Assembly (NCBI GenBank): GCA_036245525.1 | Contig: BTPG01000003.1 | Span: forward strand, 190,074,838 to 190,138,837 | Origin: Semisulcospira habei | Lineage: Eukaryota > Mollusca > Gastropoda > Semisulcospiridae | DNA length: 64,000 nt | Direction: 5' to 3' | In this document: piece by piece, positions 41,696 through 51,989 of the stretch | Position numbering within the stretch: position 1 is the stretch's first letter | Layout: the number at the start of each line of letters is the position of its first letter | Made by a program: the position numbers and the translations under genes | Notes under the pieces: model-generated | Databases searched by the model: none | What the model was told of the DNA's origin: nothing | What the model saw: the letters and a program-made list of their open reading frames with translations, nothing else

Positions 41696-41766
41696 CGAGA
41701 CGTGCCGCGTCGGGATACGCGGCATAAATTCGCGTATCCGAATGCAACAGGTCTCTAATGAGTTAA
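41696..41766. mobile_element. P4-family TTAA-bounded palindrome
   Basis: TTAACTCATTCGAGACGTGC to CTCTAATGAGTTAA, with GGATACGCGGC pairing GCGTATCC inside. 71 bp with little non-paired sequence. Confidence 0.8.
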
Positions 41767-42142
41767 AACAGGAAAGAGACGGCAATAAAAAGTCGAAACA
41801 AAAACAAAACAAAAAACACAAAAAACTTCTGTTTTAAAGGAAAGACTTGTGTCAGTGGTCCGATTAATTGTCCCCTCTCTTTGTCTTTGCCCTTTCCGTT
41901 TGTGACGACAACACTACGTCAATGTCAGAGGAAGGAGACATTCAAATGATTAGTAGAATCGTCAGAATAAAAATAAATAATTTAAAAAAATCATTTATTT
42001 CTGGGAGGTGGGGCGGTGATCTAACCCCTACCGCCCCCCTCCCCCCCCCAAAAAAAAAAAATAAATAAAAAAATAAATAAATAAAATAAAAATAAAAATA
42101 AAAAATAAAAAATACAAATAAAATAAAAATACAAAAATAATA

Positions 42143-42233
42143 CCCCAGTAGAAAAAACGTCTTCGGGCCCACGACGGCCGTGCGCGGGCCCACTGCGGCC
42201 GTCGTGGGCCCGAGGATCTTTGCTTACTGGGAA
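42143..42233. repeat. P9 palindrome, GC-rich
   Basis: Arms CCCAGTA, TCGGGCCCACGACGGCCG and complements. A degraded relative may lie at 4684-4760. The preceding 42040-42140 is an A-rich (AAATA)n tract. Confidence 0.75.
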
Positions 42234-42554
42234 CCCTTTCCCTTCAAAGCTTCCCCCCCTCCACCGCTGAGGAGACTCACGACTTGAGGCAAATCAAAGC
42301 GAACGATTTTGAGATGCGACCAGTAAATGTTGTTCTTGAGAAACTAGCAATTATTACAGAATACCCTTGCATCGGAGGCGTCGCTGATATTGACAGAATG
42401 CGAAATTAGTAAGCTAAATCCCAGCCAATCAATCTCTCTTTCATGCCAATACTTTCCCCACGTGATCTCGCCGTGGCGTGGGAAGATTTCGGGGAGACAT
42501 AATTATGGCCCAGCCTCATGGACAAACAAACCGTCGGGTGGGCGGAGGGGGATA

Positions 42555-42720
42555 CTAACCCTTTCACTGCCGAGAAAAATATTGACACCATCCAACTGCA
42601 AGAGGCATAGGTCCCCATGAGCCCCAGCAGTTGCGGGGGGCGCATGAAGATCTATGCCTCTTGTTGAAGCAATTTTGTATTCACGTTCCTTTTGATGGCT
42701 GTAGACCTTTAAAAATGTGT
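42555..42720. mobile_element. P2-family hairpin element
   Basis: AACCCTTTCACTGCCGAG flank, hairpin 42598-42665, right flank GTATTCACGTTCCTTTTGATG. One arm reads GGTCCCCATGAG against GCATGAAGATC, so the arms have begun to diverge. Confidence 0.75.
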
Positions 42721-42993
42721 GCTGACGAGGTCACCAAGACCTAAACAGATGTCCACACCGGCTAAAGAATCTAGACCCCCCTTGGGGACCTAGATCTAAA
42801 TTTCCATGCATCAAGGGGCTGGAAATCCGGTGAATATGCGACACGCCCACCTTCGGTGGGGGGGGGGGGGGGGCTTCCATATTCATTGCTTCCAGTCACT
42901 TATTTAGCGCACCCTTCCTATCCTGAAAGGTACTATAATTTTTTAATTAAAATAAAACCGCATGTCAGTCTGCGCTCATTGTCACTGAATAGG

Positions 42994-42994
<1 letters not shown>

Positions 42995-43086
<92 letters not shown>
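42995..43086. repeat. (CA)n microsatellite
   Basis: About 46 uninterrupted CA units. Confidence 0.95.
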
Positions 43087-43087
<1 letters not shown>

Positions 43088-43114
43088 CCTAAGCATATTA
43101 ATGAGGTTTTCTTT

Positions 43115-43340
43115 GTAACGAACCACTCCAAACAATGAACGAGAGAACTGGCGTGTGTCAGAAGCATAGAGAGCACTACAAACATCTTCAAGAGGCATTG
43201 ATCCTCATGAGCCCGGAGGGCTCATGAGGATCTATGCCTCTTGGAGATGTTTGGAGTGCTGTCTATGCTTACGGTGCACGCTGGCTGTTCGCTGTGACCA
43301 CGCTATCGTTCGTTGTTTGGAGTCGTCCGGCCGTAAACGT
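43115..43340. repeat. P10: long imperfect palindrome with a P2-type centre
   Basis: Arms extend well beyond the P2 core: AACGAACCACTCCAAACAAT, GCATAGAGAGCAC and AACATCTTCAAGAGGCAT on the left pair with GATGTTTGGAGTGC, GTCTATGC and GTTCGTTGTTTGGAGT on the right. A related right half recurs at 48190-48290. It may be a P2 copy inside a larger inverted element, or a distinct foldback family. Confidence 0.7.
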
Positions 43341-43675
43341 AACCTCTCTATTGAGTGGAGGCATCATGCAAACACTACACATTTGTATCACTATTACCCT
43401 GCATTCGCACACCAGTTTATAATCTTGTAACAGCAGCATAGCTATTCAGCAACTTCGTAGTACTTGGATCTGGAGCCGCGAGGAGGTACGGCCTGAATCA
43501 AGACAGAGTTGTCGCCATACCGTGTCCGGACAAACTACGGCTCGGCCGTACCCACATTTGCGAAGGACTTTGACTCTTCCACTGCCAGTGGACGTAGAAT
43601 GCATTTTTAAAATCCGCGTTATTTTGATGCCTGCGATCCCTAGCTGTTTAATGAACGTGGTCACAACCCGGAGTC

Positions 43676-43780
43676 AGCAAGAGGCATTGATCCTCATGAG
43701 CCCCCGCAACTGCCTCTTGAAGTTGGATGTTGGATGTTGCGGGGGGCTGCTGAGGATATATTATGCCTCTTGAAGTTGGA
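43676..43780. repeat. P2-family hairpin with internal duplication
   Basis: GCAAGAGGCATTGATCC left arm. GCCTCTTGAAGTTGGA occurs twice (about 43713 and 43767), once in the middle of the hairpin, so part of the right arm has been copied inward. Confidence 0.7.
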
Positions 43781-43894
43781 AATTGGATGTTGATCACTCT
43801 GCTTCCGGCAAGAGAAGGGGTTAAATCCATTTTCGTGAAAAGCGACATTTTCATTGCATTAGAATGACAACATCACTTTTAACCTAACATGGAC

Positions 43895-44050
43895 TTAATC
43901 CATTCAGCCCTGACGCACTACAGCAGGAACTGGGTCCACCATGATAATTCAAGGGTAGTGCCAGATTCATCCATCTCCTGCAACAGGTGCATAGTCGTTA
44001 GATGTCGCCTCCAAAATTTGGGAAATACGTGCGTCGGGCTGAATGAGTTA
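43895..44050. mobile_element. P1-family element with deleted right arm
   Basis: TTAATCCATTCAGCCCTGAC to GGGCTGAATGAGTTA. The left arm survives to GTGCCAGATT and then joins CATCCATCTCC directly. Compare the cleaner hairpin loss at 26636. Confidence 0.8.
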
Positions 44051-44054
44051 GTAA

Positions 44055-44570
44055 TGACATTCGCCAAATTAGACCCCCCCCCTACCCCCCCCCCCCCACC
44101 CCGCTTCCCGCTCCCCCCGGGGTTCCTACACCGGTACCTCGGAAATACGATTAACTAACCATCCATCTTTGTGTTTGTGATTGTGATGCAGTGCTAATGC
44201 GCGTGCTTTGATCACAAATACATAATCCGCTTCGCATTGTCATTTTGGGAGTGTCACTTTGTCACTTTGCATTGTCATTGATGATGATGGCGATGAGTAA
44301 TGATGACGGCTGCAGATGAGGGATTTGTGCGGAAAACCTCTTTCACTGCCGTCTTTTGGGACAGGAATCTACTCACGCACGTTTTGACAGCTGCACATAA
44401 CATTTTCAAACCTAGTGCAGTCGCCTGCTCATAGTGATGTGCTTGTGCTTTTCCCTGCAACACAATTTTGCACAAGGGATAATACAGATTGATAGAACTG
44501 AATTGGCCTAAATAATATATTGAGGAAGTCGGATGTGAAAAGACCACAATTTAAACCCGGTCAGACCCGA
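44055..44570. other. spacer, C-rich tract then unremarkable sequence
   Basis: C-rich homopolymers at 44073-44120. Nothing recognisable in the remainder; a 90-codon minus-strand ORF (44275-44547) has no known motif. Confidence 0.4.
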
Positions 44571-44576
44571 GAACAT

Positions 44577-44636
44577 TTCAACACCATGAGCCCCCGCAAT
44601 TTCTGGGGCTCATGAGGATCTATGCCTCTTGCTGAA
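44577..44636. repeat. P2-family hairpin, left arm shortened
   Basis: CACCATGAGCCCCCGCAA then GGGGCTCATGAGGATC and TATGCCTCTTGCTG. The outer left arm (CAAGAGGCATAG) is missing. Confidence 0.7.
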
Positions 44637-44736
44637 AGAACTTCGAATCAATGTTCCTTGAACAGCTAGGACGTCTTTTGTGTTGGATTGATGAAGATTG
44701 CAGAAACTCAGTCTGAGTCAATTGGCACTGAACAGG

Positions 44737-44860
44737 TTAACACATTCGAGACGTGCCGCGACCGGATTCGAGGCTTAAAGCCGCGAATCCGGTTGCGGCA
44801 CGTCTCGAAAGAGTTAAAGCCAACATGCGGCACGTCTCGAAAGAGTTAAAGCCAACATGC
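44737..44860. mobile_element. P4-family palindrome followed by a tandem copy of its right end
   Basis: 44737-44817: TTAACACATTCGAGACGTGC to GCACGTCTCGAAAGAGTTAA, nearly perfect. Then GCGGCACGTCTCGAAAGAG-TTAAAGCCAACATG repeats once more (44827-44859), a 33-34 bp tandem duplication. Confidence 0.85.
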
Positions 44861-45000
44861 ATTATCGCATGTTTGTCCTGGCTTTTAACTCACTGTTTTC
44901 GCTGAAACACGTGCAAGTTTTTAACTGCTTCGGGAAATCGTCTATCCACTGTAATGACGCTCCATCCTTTTCGGAGACGTCTACGATAATTGAAGTTGGA

Positions 45001-45070
45001 TCGATCATAATAGTTCGAGGGTAGTAGCCAGATGCGCCTGCGAAGCTGCCAAGCTCCTCTGACGCTATCT
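45001..45070. repeat. P1-related hairpin, degraded
   Basis: TCGATCATAATAGTTCGAGG and AGTAGCCAGATGCGCC, with a poor right arm (GCCAAGCTCCTCTGACGCTA). Confidence 0.5.
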
Positions 45071-45217
45071 TTAACCCATTCGCTTCCAGAATGTGTCTCT
45101 GAACTCTTCACTGACCCCTTCCCTGCCACATATTTTATTTCTGGAACTTTTTTCCCCCTAAAATTCAGCGAACAAAAGCCACAATCGTCCAAGGGACGTG
45201 GATGCAAATTGGTCTCA

Positions 45218-45283
45218 GCAAGAGGAAGAGATCCTCATGAGCCCCCGCCACTTCGGAAGCTCAGGAGTATCTATATCTCTTGC
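45218..45283. repeat. P2-family hairpin
   Basis: GCAAGAGGAAGAGATCC and GAGTATCTATATCTCTTGC. Arms still pair at most positions although both differ from the consensus. Confidence 0.75.
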
Positions 45284-45384
45284 AGTTCGGTGGCGCTCAG
45301 TTTTTCTCGGCAGTGAAAGGGTTTTTAATTCAACACCAAAGAGCCCCCAGCCGTCTAAGGAACACAGATACAAAATGATGACGG

Positions 45385-45449
45385 CAACAGGCATAGATCC
45401 TCATGAGCCCCCGCATTTGCGGGGGCTCATGAGGATCTATGACTCTTGA
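45385..45449. repeat. P2-family hairpin, near perfect
   Basis: CAACAGGCATAGATCCTC to ATGAGGATCTATGACTCTTG. Preceded by the GTCTAAGGAACACAGATACA flank also found at 49230. Confidence 0.8.
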
Positions 45450-45680
45450 AGTTGGATCGGGTTCAGTGTTCCTCAGCAGAGAACGGGTTAATCAACGTCA
45501 TCGATCTGTCTCATACTGTGGTTTCTTGGGGACGAACGTGAGAATGACGTAACAGCCTTCACGCCGTCGCTGTTAGTGATCCAGAGTGTCGCGTCAAAAA
45601 CACCTGCGCGCTGACCGACATTTCGCCAAGAACACAGATGTAAATGGGACTGAACATAGACATAAAGTACACAGGACTAA

Positions 45681-45744
45681 CAAGAGATATAAATAATCAT
45701 GAGCCCCCGCGACTGCGGGGGCTCATGAGAATTCATGTCTCTTG
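45681..45744. repeat. P2-family hairpin
   Basis: CAAGAGATATAAATAATC on the left and GAGAATTCATGTCTCTTG on the right, with a perfect inner stem ATGAGCCCCCGC. Followed by GTTAAGGGGTTAAG. Confidence 0.8.
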
Positions 45745-45824
45745 CAGCTGGGTAGCGTTTGTCTTGCTCCTGCAGTTAAGGGGTTAAGGGAAAACAAAGT
45801 ACTGTTTCAGATTACGTTACTAAA

Positions 45825-46030
45825 AACAAACAAACAAACAAACAAACAAACAAACAAACAAACAAACAAACACGCAAAAAAAAATGGAAGAAAAGGGTAG
45901 GTATTTGTTTGTTTGTCTCTTTTTGTTGTTCGTTTCCTTTTTTCTTTTTTTCTTTTTTTTTTTGCCTTTTTTTCTCTCTTTTTTTTTCCCTTCCTTTTCC
46001 CCCATCTTTTCTTTCTTTCTTTTTTGCCAG
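45825..46030. repeat. (AAAC)n then a pyrimidine-rich tract
   Basis: About 12 AAAC units at 45825-45873, then T/C-rich DNA (45905-46025). All ORFs here are low-complexity artefacts. Confidence 0.9.
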
Positions 46031-46192
46031 CATAGCCGAATATGTCCAGGTCGACTCCATGATCGTAGCGATGTCCGGGAACAAGGCTTCAGTGCTAGGA
46101 TGCAAATAAAAGCTGCTCACTAATATGAGTGATGTCCCTTGTGTTTCTACTAGTGTGTCATTACGTCGGTGGTTTTTCGTTTACTTTTTATT

Positions 46193-46196
46193 AAAT

Positions 46197-46239
<43 letters not shown>

Positions 46240-46240
46240 T
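46193..46240. repeat. (TTTA)n microsatellite
   Basis: About 11 TTTA units followed by four GTT units. Confidence 0.95.
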
Positions 46241-46322
46241 TGTTGTTGTTGTCACCTCAGCGAAAAATGTGCACGGTTGGCGTTATAAGACAAGGTCAAC
46301 TGGGCGAGCGGAGACAGAGTAT

Positions 46323-46378
46323 TTTAACCCTGTGGCTGTCGTTAGCGGTTTTCGGCGAGCTGTTTCATGCAGGATGCA
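46323..46378. repeat. P3-family half palindrome
   Basis: TTTAACCCTGTGGCTGTCG, TTAGCGGTTTTCGGCGA and CATGCAGGATG resemble the left arm of 3454; the right arm is absent or diverged. Confidence 0.55.
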
Positions 46379-46499
46379 CCAAGAACTGACGACAGCAAAA
46401 GGCCAGGTTAAGTTTTGCTTTTAATAACTGCATCACACCTGGCACCTTGAATCGTCCCTACCGCATTAAATCCAGACCACCACACGTGTTACAAGACCA

Positions 46500-46721
46500 A
46501 CCAAAGAACCAACCAACCAACTAACCAACCAACCAACCAACCAACCAACCAACCAACCAACCAACCAACCAACCAACCAACCGACCGAGCAAACAAACAA
46601 ACAAACAAACAAACAAACAACCAACAAGCCAGCCAGCCAACCAACCAACCAACCAACCAACCAACCAAACAAAGAAACAAACAAACAAACAAACAAACAA
46701 ACAAACAAACAAACAAACAAC
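46500..46721. repeat. composite (AACC)n/(AAAC)n array
   Basis: Blocks alternate: AACC about 46500-46580, AAAC 46590-46620, AACC with AGCC variants 46620-46665, AAAC 46667-46720. The Trp-Leu-Val-Gly ORFs are artefacts. Confidence 0.95.
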
Positions 46722-46842
46722 GCTTTAAAATACCCACGCAGAAAACTGAGTTTACACACGGAAGGTTACAAAGTAAAGTAGGTAATAGCACTGTCAGGGG
46801 AGAGAAGTGTGCACAATCGACCAGTGATCATAGATCTACTTA

Positions 46843-46845
<3 letters not shown>

Positions 46846-46928
<83 letters not shown>
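46846..46928. repeat. (CA)n microsatellite
   Basis: About 41 uninterrupted CA units. Confidence 0.95.
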
Positions 46929-46930
<2 letters not shown>

Positions 46931-47224
46931 GATAGGAAAGAGAAGGGGCGCTAAGAAAGTGACTGGAAGCAATGCATATGGAAGCCCATATTTGAGTTTA
47001 CACACACTTCTTACTATTTAATATGAGTTTAAATGGTGTTCCTTCTATTCTTTGCTATCTTACGATGTAAAACTGTAAATGCTTCTGTGTCAATATAATA
47101 TCATAACTGATCGAACATAGTCAGGAAATGCCAGCTGGGGTTCTTATAAAAATACAACGCAGATGTCCATGACTCCGTCAACCTCAAGGGAGAAAGAGCT
47201 CAACATATAGACCGCCAAGACACA

Positions 47225-47315
47225 GGGCCGGTTGCAAGAGTCCTGCGCTAGCCACCAAGGAGCACCTTGCTTAGTGGCTGGCGCAGGACTAACCTCATTC
47301 ATGCAACAGACTCCC
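47225..47315. repeat. P7-family palindrome, left arm shortened
   Basis: GGCCGGTTGCAAGAGTCCTG and GCGCTAGCCACCAAGG on the left; TTAGTGGCTGGCGCAGGAC and CTCATTCATGCAAC on the right. Same family as 26271. Confidence 0.75.
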
Positions 47316-47319
47316 CGTG

Positions 47320-48140
47320 AGCAACACCCTACAGCAAGAGACATAGATCATCACGGGCCCGCGCGGGTGCGGGGACGACTCACGAAGCTACGGAATATGA
47401 CAGTGGCTGACCCTGTTTTATGTCATGCTCCTTGGACGTCTGAGGGCTGAGGTTATTTGGCGTTGAATTCGGGACAATTTCACAGACATGCATCATTACC
47501 GCCGGCCGTAAAAAGGGTTAACCCCACCGTACATGCTGACATGGCACCGGTACTGTGAAAGTACGAGTGATGTACGAGGCGGATTGAGGAGGAGTGAAGG
47601 TAAGGGGAGAGAATTTCATAATTATCTCCCTTGCATGCTCAGACAGAGACTCGATTTGTCACAATTACCACTGTCAGATGGGGCATTCTTGAGGGATTAT
47701 TAGCGGAAGGCGATTGGATTAAGTTGGCTTGCAGACAACGCCGACAAGCCGTATCGGATGCCGAGGCGGGATGTCTTGCTAAGTGGTGTACTAATTTATT
47801 ATCGGAGCGCCTGAGCTGGTACAATAAGAAAGTGGCAATAAATTGGTCTGACAGACGTGTTAACATGTATTAACATTAATGACATGAAAGCATTAGTGAG
47901 GATTCGTTTGCAACGAACGACTCCCGAAAACGAATGAACGACTCCGAAATTACGGCGGATGACCAGCTTGTACCATGTTCAACACTTCAAACTTGTATAT
48001 TTGGACTTTTGTACTCATTAGTACTAAAAGTTTTGTTTGCATGTCTATTTGGAAAAGGATTTTAACCGGAAATATCAATAGTCTTGTAACAATTTTTTTA
48101 TCGTGTTTTTTTTTCCTTCGTTGGGGTTTTCGCAACAATT
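47320..48140. other. spacer without recognised gene
   Basis: A damaged P2-like stretch starts the interval (AAGAGACATAGATCATCACG, 47336-47385). The 80-codon ORF at 47631-47873 has no motif I know. The CGAACGACTCC-GAAAACGAATG stretch near 47920 may be an outer arm related to P10. Confidence 0.4.
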
Positions 48141-48142
48141 TA

Positions 48143-48290
48143 AACATATCCAAGAGAAATAGATCCCCTGTGGGCGCATGAGGATCAATGCCTCTTGGAG
48201 ATATCTGGAGTGTTGTCTATGCATATGGCACAAGCCTGTTATGCGCCGTGATTTCGCTCCGCCGGCGCAAACGTAACTTCTCTATGATGT
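48143..48290. repeat. P10/P2-type hairpin
   Basis: ATATCCAAGAGAAATAGATC and GAGGATCAATGCCTCTTGG-AGATAT form the stem. The downstream GAGTGTTGTCTATGCATATG and AAACGTAACTTCTCTATG match the right side of the palindrome at 43115. Confidence 0.7.
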
Positions 48291-48300
48291 GAGCCGGTCT

Positions 48301-48347
48301 GTGATTTTGAACCTTACGGCCATAGGCCGTAAGGTTCAAAATCACAG
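48301..48347. repeat. P8 palindrome, perfect 22-base arms
   Basis: GTGATTTTGAACCTTACGGCC, then ATA, then the exact complement. A second version is at 49078. Confidence 0.9.
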
Positions 48348-48516
48348 CCCTGCGCACGTACAGTTACACATCCAGACCTTTCCATCTGCAGAATCCACAC
48401 ATGTAAATTAAGGACCAGCGCACACTGTTAATGCCGTATTTTTCGTTACGAAACAGTAGACTCTGAGAGACGCATTCACATTGACAGATTAGAACATTCG
48501 CACACACGTACGCACC

Positions 48517-48562
48517 CGTACACACGCTCGCACGCACACACAGACATACACACACGCGCGCG

Positions 48563-48615
<53 letters not shown>

Positions 48616-48749
48616 GCCCACGCGCGCACAATCACACACTAACACTCACACACTTTCTCACTTTCACATACACACACACACACACACACACGCACGCACG
48701 CACGCAAACACGCACACACACACACACACAGAGTCACACACACCGAGAG

Positions 48750-48818
<69 letters not shown>
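48517..48818. repeat. interrupted (CA)n microsatellite
   Basis: Several CA blocks with CGCACG and CACACTTTCTCAC interruptions. Cys-Val ORFs on the minus strand are artefacts. Confidence 0.95.
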
Positions 48819-48819
<1 letters not shown>

Positions 48820-49077
48820 AAACACACAAAGACAAATACACACAAGTATCAATTCATTTCTCGTGAAGAAAATCAAACCATAGTCACTAAGAGACGTGTA
48901 TAGCTTATCCCTTTCATTGAACCCAGATGCCATTTTATAAGATTCGTAAAATTTCTGAGATCGCCCACAACGCAACTACATTCCCAGAGGGTCGTGGTTT
49001 TCATTCCAAAAGGAAAGAACCACAATATGCACTGACCTTTACGCACTCATTTAAATATTGTTAGATTTTTGCGATGG

Positions 49078-49138
49078 TCCGTGAATTTCTACCTTACAGT
49101 CCTGCGCTGGCTAGCTAGTAAGATACAAAATCACAGAC
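49078..49138. repeat. P8-related palindrome
   Basis: GTCCGTGAATTTCTACCTTAC and GTAAGATACAAAATCACAGAC pair with several mismatches; the loop has AGTCCTGCGCTGGCTAGC, which resembles a piece of P7. Confidence 0.65.
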
Positions 49139-49151
49139 CAACATCCACTTA

Positions 49152-49368
49152 ACCCCTTCACTGCCATTAATCGCAGATTGAGTTTCTGAAATTTTTGCAA
49201 ATTCAGCCACCAAAGAGTCCCAGTCGTCTAAGGAACATGGACACAAAGTGATGTCAGCAAGAGGCATAGATCCTCATGAGCCCCCGCAATTGCGGGGGCT
49301 CATGAGGATCTATGCCTCTTGCAGCTGGACTGTTGTTCTCGTCATTGCAGGGAAGTTGTCAGGGTAAA
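49152..49368. mobile_element. P2-family element with a perfect 66-bp palindrome
   Basis: Starts TTAACCCCTTCACTGCC. The core 49257-49322 (GCAAGAGGCATAGATCC, TCATGAGCCCCCGCAA and exact complements) has 33-base arms with no loop and no mismatch, the least decayed hairpin in the window. The right flank CATTGCAGGGAAG is partly eroded. Confidence 0.88.
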
Positions 49369-49565
49369 AATACTCCCCGAACCTCCTTCCACATCGTTTT
49401 GCTGACACACGTGAAATATTAAGGCCTGAACCTGGTTGGGCAATCGTCCGAGTTTTTGTCTTCTAATCAGCGGAGACGCATCTCTTCGCGGACCATCGTA
49501 GATTAAACTAAACGCCCGATGAATCCCAAAAGTAGGTCTGAAGAACACGGTCGTAAAAGACACCA

Positions 49566-49651
49566 GCAAGAGCCATAGATCTTCCTGTGCCCCCCCCCCC
49601 CTCCCCTTCCCAGCATCCTCGCGGGGGCACAGGAAGATCTATGGCTCTTGC
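49566..49651. repeat. P2-family hairpin, paired substitutions in both arms
   Basis: GCAAGAGCCATAGATCTTCC and GGAAGATCTATGGCTCTTGC. Both arms depart from the consensus at the same paired positions (GCC/GGC, CTTCCTG/CAGGAAG). The C-rich apex is asymmetrical. Confidence 0.85.
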
Positions 49652-49736
49652 AGAGCTGTGAAATTCACTGAGGTATGGGTCCTCAAAAACGTTCAACTCT
49701 TATATCTCTTCGCTTGCGGACTCAAATGTGACCAGG

Positions 49737-49826
49737 AACAGACATAGATGATCAGCGGTATGGGGCTCATGAGGATCAAGAGACACAGATCCTGAGAGTG
49801 GGGATCATGAGGATCTTAGCCTCTTG
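49737..49826. repeat. two degraded P2-type hairpins
   Basis: Partial arms (GACATAGATGATCAGCGG, GGGGCTCATGAGGATCAAG, GATCATGAGGATCTTAGCC). Confidence 0.55.
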
Positions 49827-50021
49827 TGGATGATGGCGCCGATTTAACATTGCGAGCGTGACAACAGAGATCGTCAGTTGCAGCTGATGTCCACGCGTCC
49901 ATTTCTCTGCTCGCCAAACAAGAGACGTCTATTAGTTTTTACTGGTGTGAAGATGGATAGTCCTACGTGTTGTTAGTCCTGCCTACTGATAGTCCAACGT
50001 GTCAAGGACCCTATACTTGTG

Positions 50022-50100
50022 TTCACCCTTTGGGTGTCGGTAGCAGTTTTAGTCGCGATGACTCCTGTAGGAATCATCCTACCGACTCACAAAGGCTTAA
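50022..50100. repeat. P3-family palindrome, partly deleted
   Basis: CACCCTTTGGGTGTCGGTAG, GTTTTAGTCGCGATGACTCC, then GGAATCATC joined to CTACCGACTCACAAAGG; the right arm lacks GCGACAAAAC. Confidence 0.75.
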
Positions 50101-50485
50101 ACCAATCAGCTCCTGGGCGGGGTTTAATTGCTTTTAATTTGCTCATACAACGGCGGGTCCTGAATGTGGTCTTGTCACAACTAAGACTTTTATACCCGTC
50201 TTTTCTCAAGACATGCGAGTTTGCACACGTAACATAAGTTTTACTGCCTCTTGTGCCCCCTTGGGGGAACTCTCTTATGTACAAAGAGGAAGAAGAGCAG
50301 AAATCTCTTGAACCAGGTCGCTAAAACAGAGTCCAGGGAAGGCTTCGATCTATGGAGTGTACGACATAGCTCAGCCAGGTTAACGCTGAGACTCAGTCCT
50401 TTTGTCTCGTCCCGCCCGTTTTTTTTTTTTTTTTTTTTTTAAATGCCCAGCTAGGACCCTGAGCTCGCAAACTGAGTTTGCGGAG

Positions 50486-50900
50486 TTTGAACTCCGTCAG
50501 CAGGGAGGGGGCCTTCATAGAGCAGGCATCAGCTTTGGAGTCCATTTTAGTGCACACCGTGGAGACAGCATGAGATACACAGGAACTTATCTTGTAGCAG
50601 ACGATACTGACAAATAATCAGCCCGAACATTTGAGAGCCACAATACCTGCATCTGTATTCCGTAACAGCAGTTGTCACAGAAATATTCCACAGGTGCACA
50701 TGGAGTGTGGCTGTCAAGTGTATCATCAAGTTATTTGTCAGTATCATCTGCTACAGAATACGTTCGTGTGTATGCCTACGTAAAGCTGATAGGGATTCAC
50801 TTGCGAGTGCAGTGCATCTCATGTTCTGTGGAGACTGGCCGATATGACTCTGCTTCATTTTATAGGCCAAGAGCTGACGGAGTTCAAACTCTGCCAACTG
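50486..50900. repeat. long imperfect inverted repeat
   Basis: Left arm (about 50486-50618) and right arm (about 50734-50897) share GAGTTTGAACTCCGTCAG and TGTAGCAGACGATACTGAC in inverted order, with weaker pairing between and a loop of about 110 bases. Possibly a foldback element; no second copy seen. Confidence 0.6.
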
Positions 50901-51105
50901 AACTGAAACTTTATTTTGTAAGGATGAAGACAGTAGGCATGTCTGTCCTTAATAACACTTTAAATATAACATCAGAAAAGATAACAAGACAAATAAAATT
51001 AAATTTTAAAATAATAATAATACTAATAATAATACTAATAATACTAATACTACTAATAATAATAACTCAGTTAGTGAGCGGTTTTGACCGATTACGTGGC
51101 AATGT
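50897..51105 (-). mobile_element. LINE alpha copy A12, 3' end fragment
   Basis: Tail AACTGAACTG, then AAACTTTATTTTGTAAGGAT, AGTAGGCATGTCTGTCCTT, A-rich DNA and an AAT-unit tract (51008-51065). Same terminus as the other alpha copies but with no (GA)n next to it. Confidence 0.65.
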
Positions 51106-51135
51106 GTAGCCCTAGATGGGTCCAAAAACACTTGC

Positions 51136-51467
51136 GGGACGGAACAAAAAGACTGAACCTCAGCTTTAAGCGTCGGAGCGAAAGAGAGCGAAGGGAATCG
51201 CCGGGTCGTGGGCTCGAGTCCCCGTGCCGGTATGCAAGCTAGACTTGCAATCCAGGGGAAAAAAAGACAGGCTTGTTCAATTGCATTTTTTTCCCCGTTG
51301 AAAGGTCCTGATAAATCAAAGTGGCACAATTGAAGTGCGCCTGAACTGATCAATGTTCAGGTTGTACTACATAGGCAATAGATTTCTGTGTCCCCCTTAA
51401 CTCGCCCGTCAGGGCCGTCTACTGTCACATCGGTGCCGTGGACGTTAACCCCAAACTAACCAACCAG
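51136..51467 (+). mobile_element. tRNA-derived SINE (SINE2)
   Basis: Head contains GTCGGAGCGAAAGAGAGCG and the B-box-like GGGCTCGAGTCCCC (51210-51222). The body from CCGTTGAAAGGTCCTG is shared with the fragment at 41111. Ends with CCAAACTAACCAACC, suggesting an AACC-type tail. The A box is weak. Confidence 0.7.
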
Positions 51468-51479
51468 CTTCTAAGGGAT

Positions 51480-51930
51480 GGGATGGATTTTACGTTTATG
51501 AGCCTGTCTGAGCGCAGATACTCCATACTAACCGAACTGAACTGGTTGGGACTATGAACATGTTCCTGTTCTTGTTATTTCCTGTTCCTATGCCAACGGA
51601 GGACAGTGAAAGCATTGCAAATGCTGCTACGCAACATGACTACTGATGAGCCATCGGCGGACTATTGCTACGCAGGACTATGGATATGCTTCCTGTTTCT
51701 TGTGCGGCAAAACAAGTGACATGTGCCAAGTATCTCTCAGGTCCTCGGAGGGGCAATCAAAGAGTTTACCAGCAAATACCGAGTAAACGAAAGAATAAGA
51801 AATAACCTCGCTAGAGAGGCCTGTGATCAATTTTCCGTATTTTTCCTCGTCAACTACACAGCGAAAGTCATCCGTCTGAGAGAACGACACAGACGCTGAG
51901 GAGCTCCAGGACTTGGTGGTGTTCAGCCAT
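51480..51930. other. spacer
   Basis: No gene or shared repeat recognised. TGCTACGCA occurs twice (51626 and 51665). Confidence 0.4.
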
Positions 51931-51932
51931 CT

Positions 51933-51989
51933 GCAAGCTGCACAGATCCTCATGAGCCCCGGGGACTCATGAGGATCTGTGCGGCTTGC
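51933..51989. repeat. P2-family hairpin, paired substitutions
   Basis: GCAAGCTGCACAGATCCTC and GAGGATCTGTGCGGCTTGC. TGCACAG/CTGTGCG replaces the usual GGCATAG/CTATGCC in both arms. Confidence 0.85.

Noticed and set aside
45820..46120. Lys-rich or Phe-rich proteins
   Set aside because: Purine/pyrimidine-rich low-complexity DNA and (AAAC)n; artefact.
51180..51240. Functional tRNA gene
   Set aside because: Only a B-box-like segment of SINE2; the A box is weak and the body is repeated at 41111.
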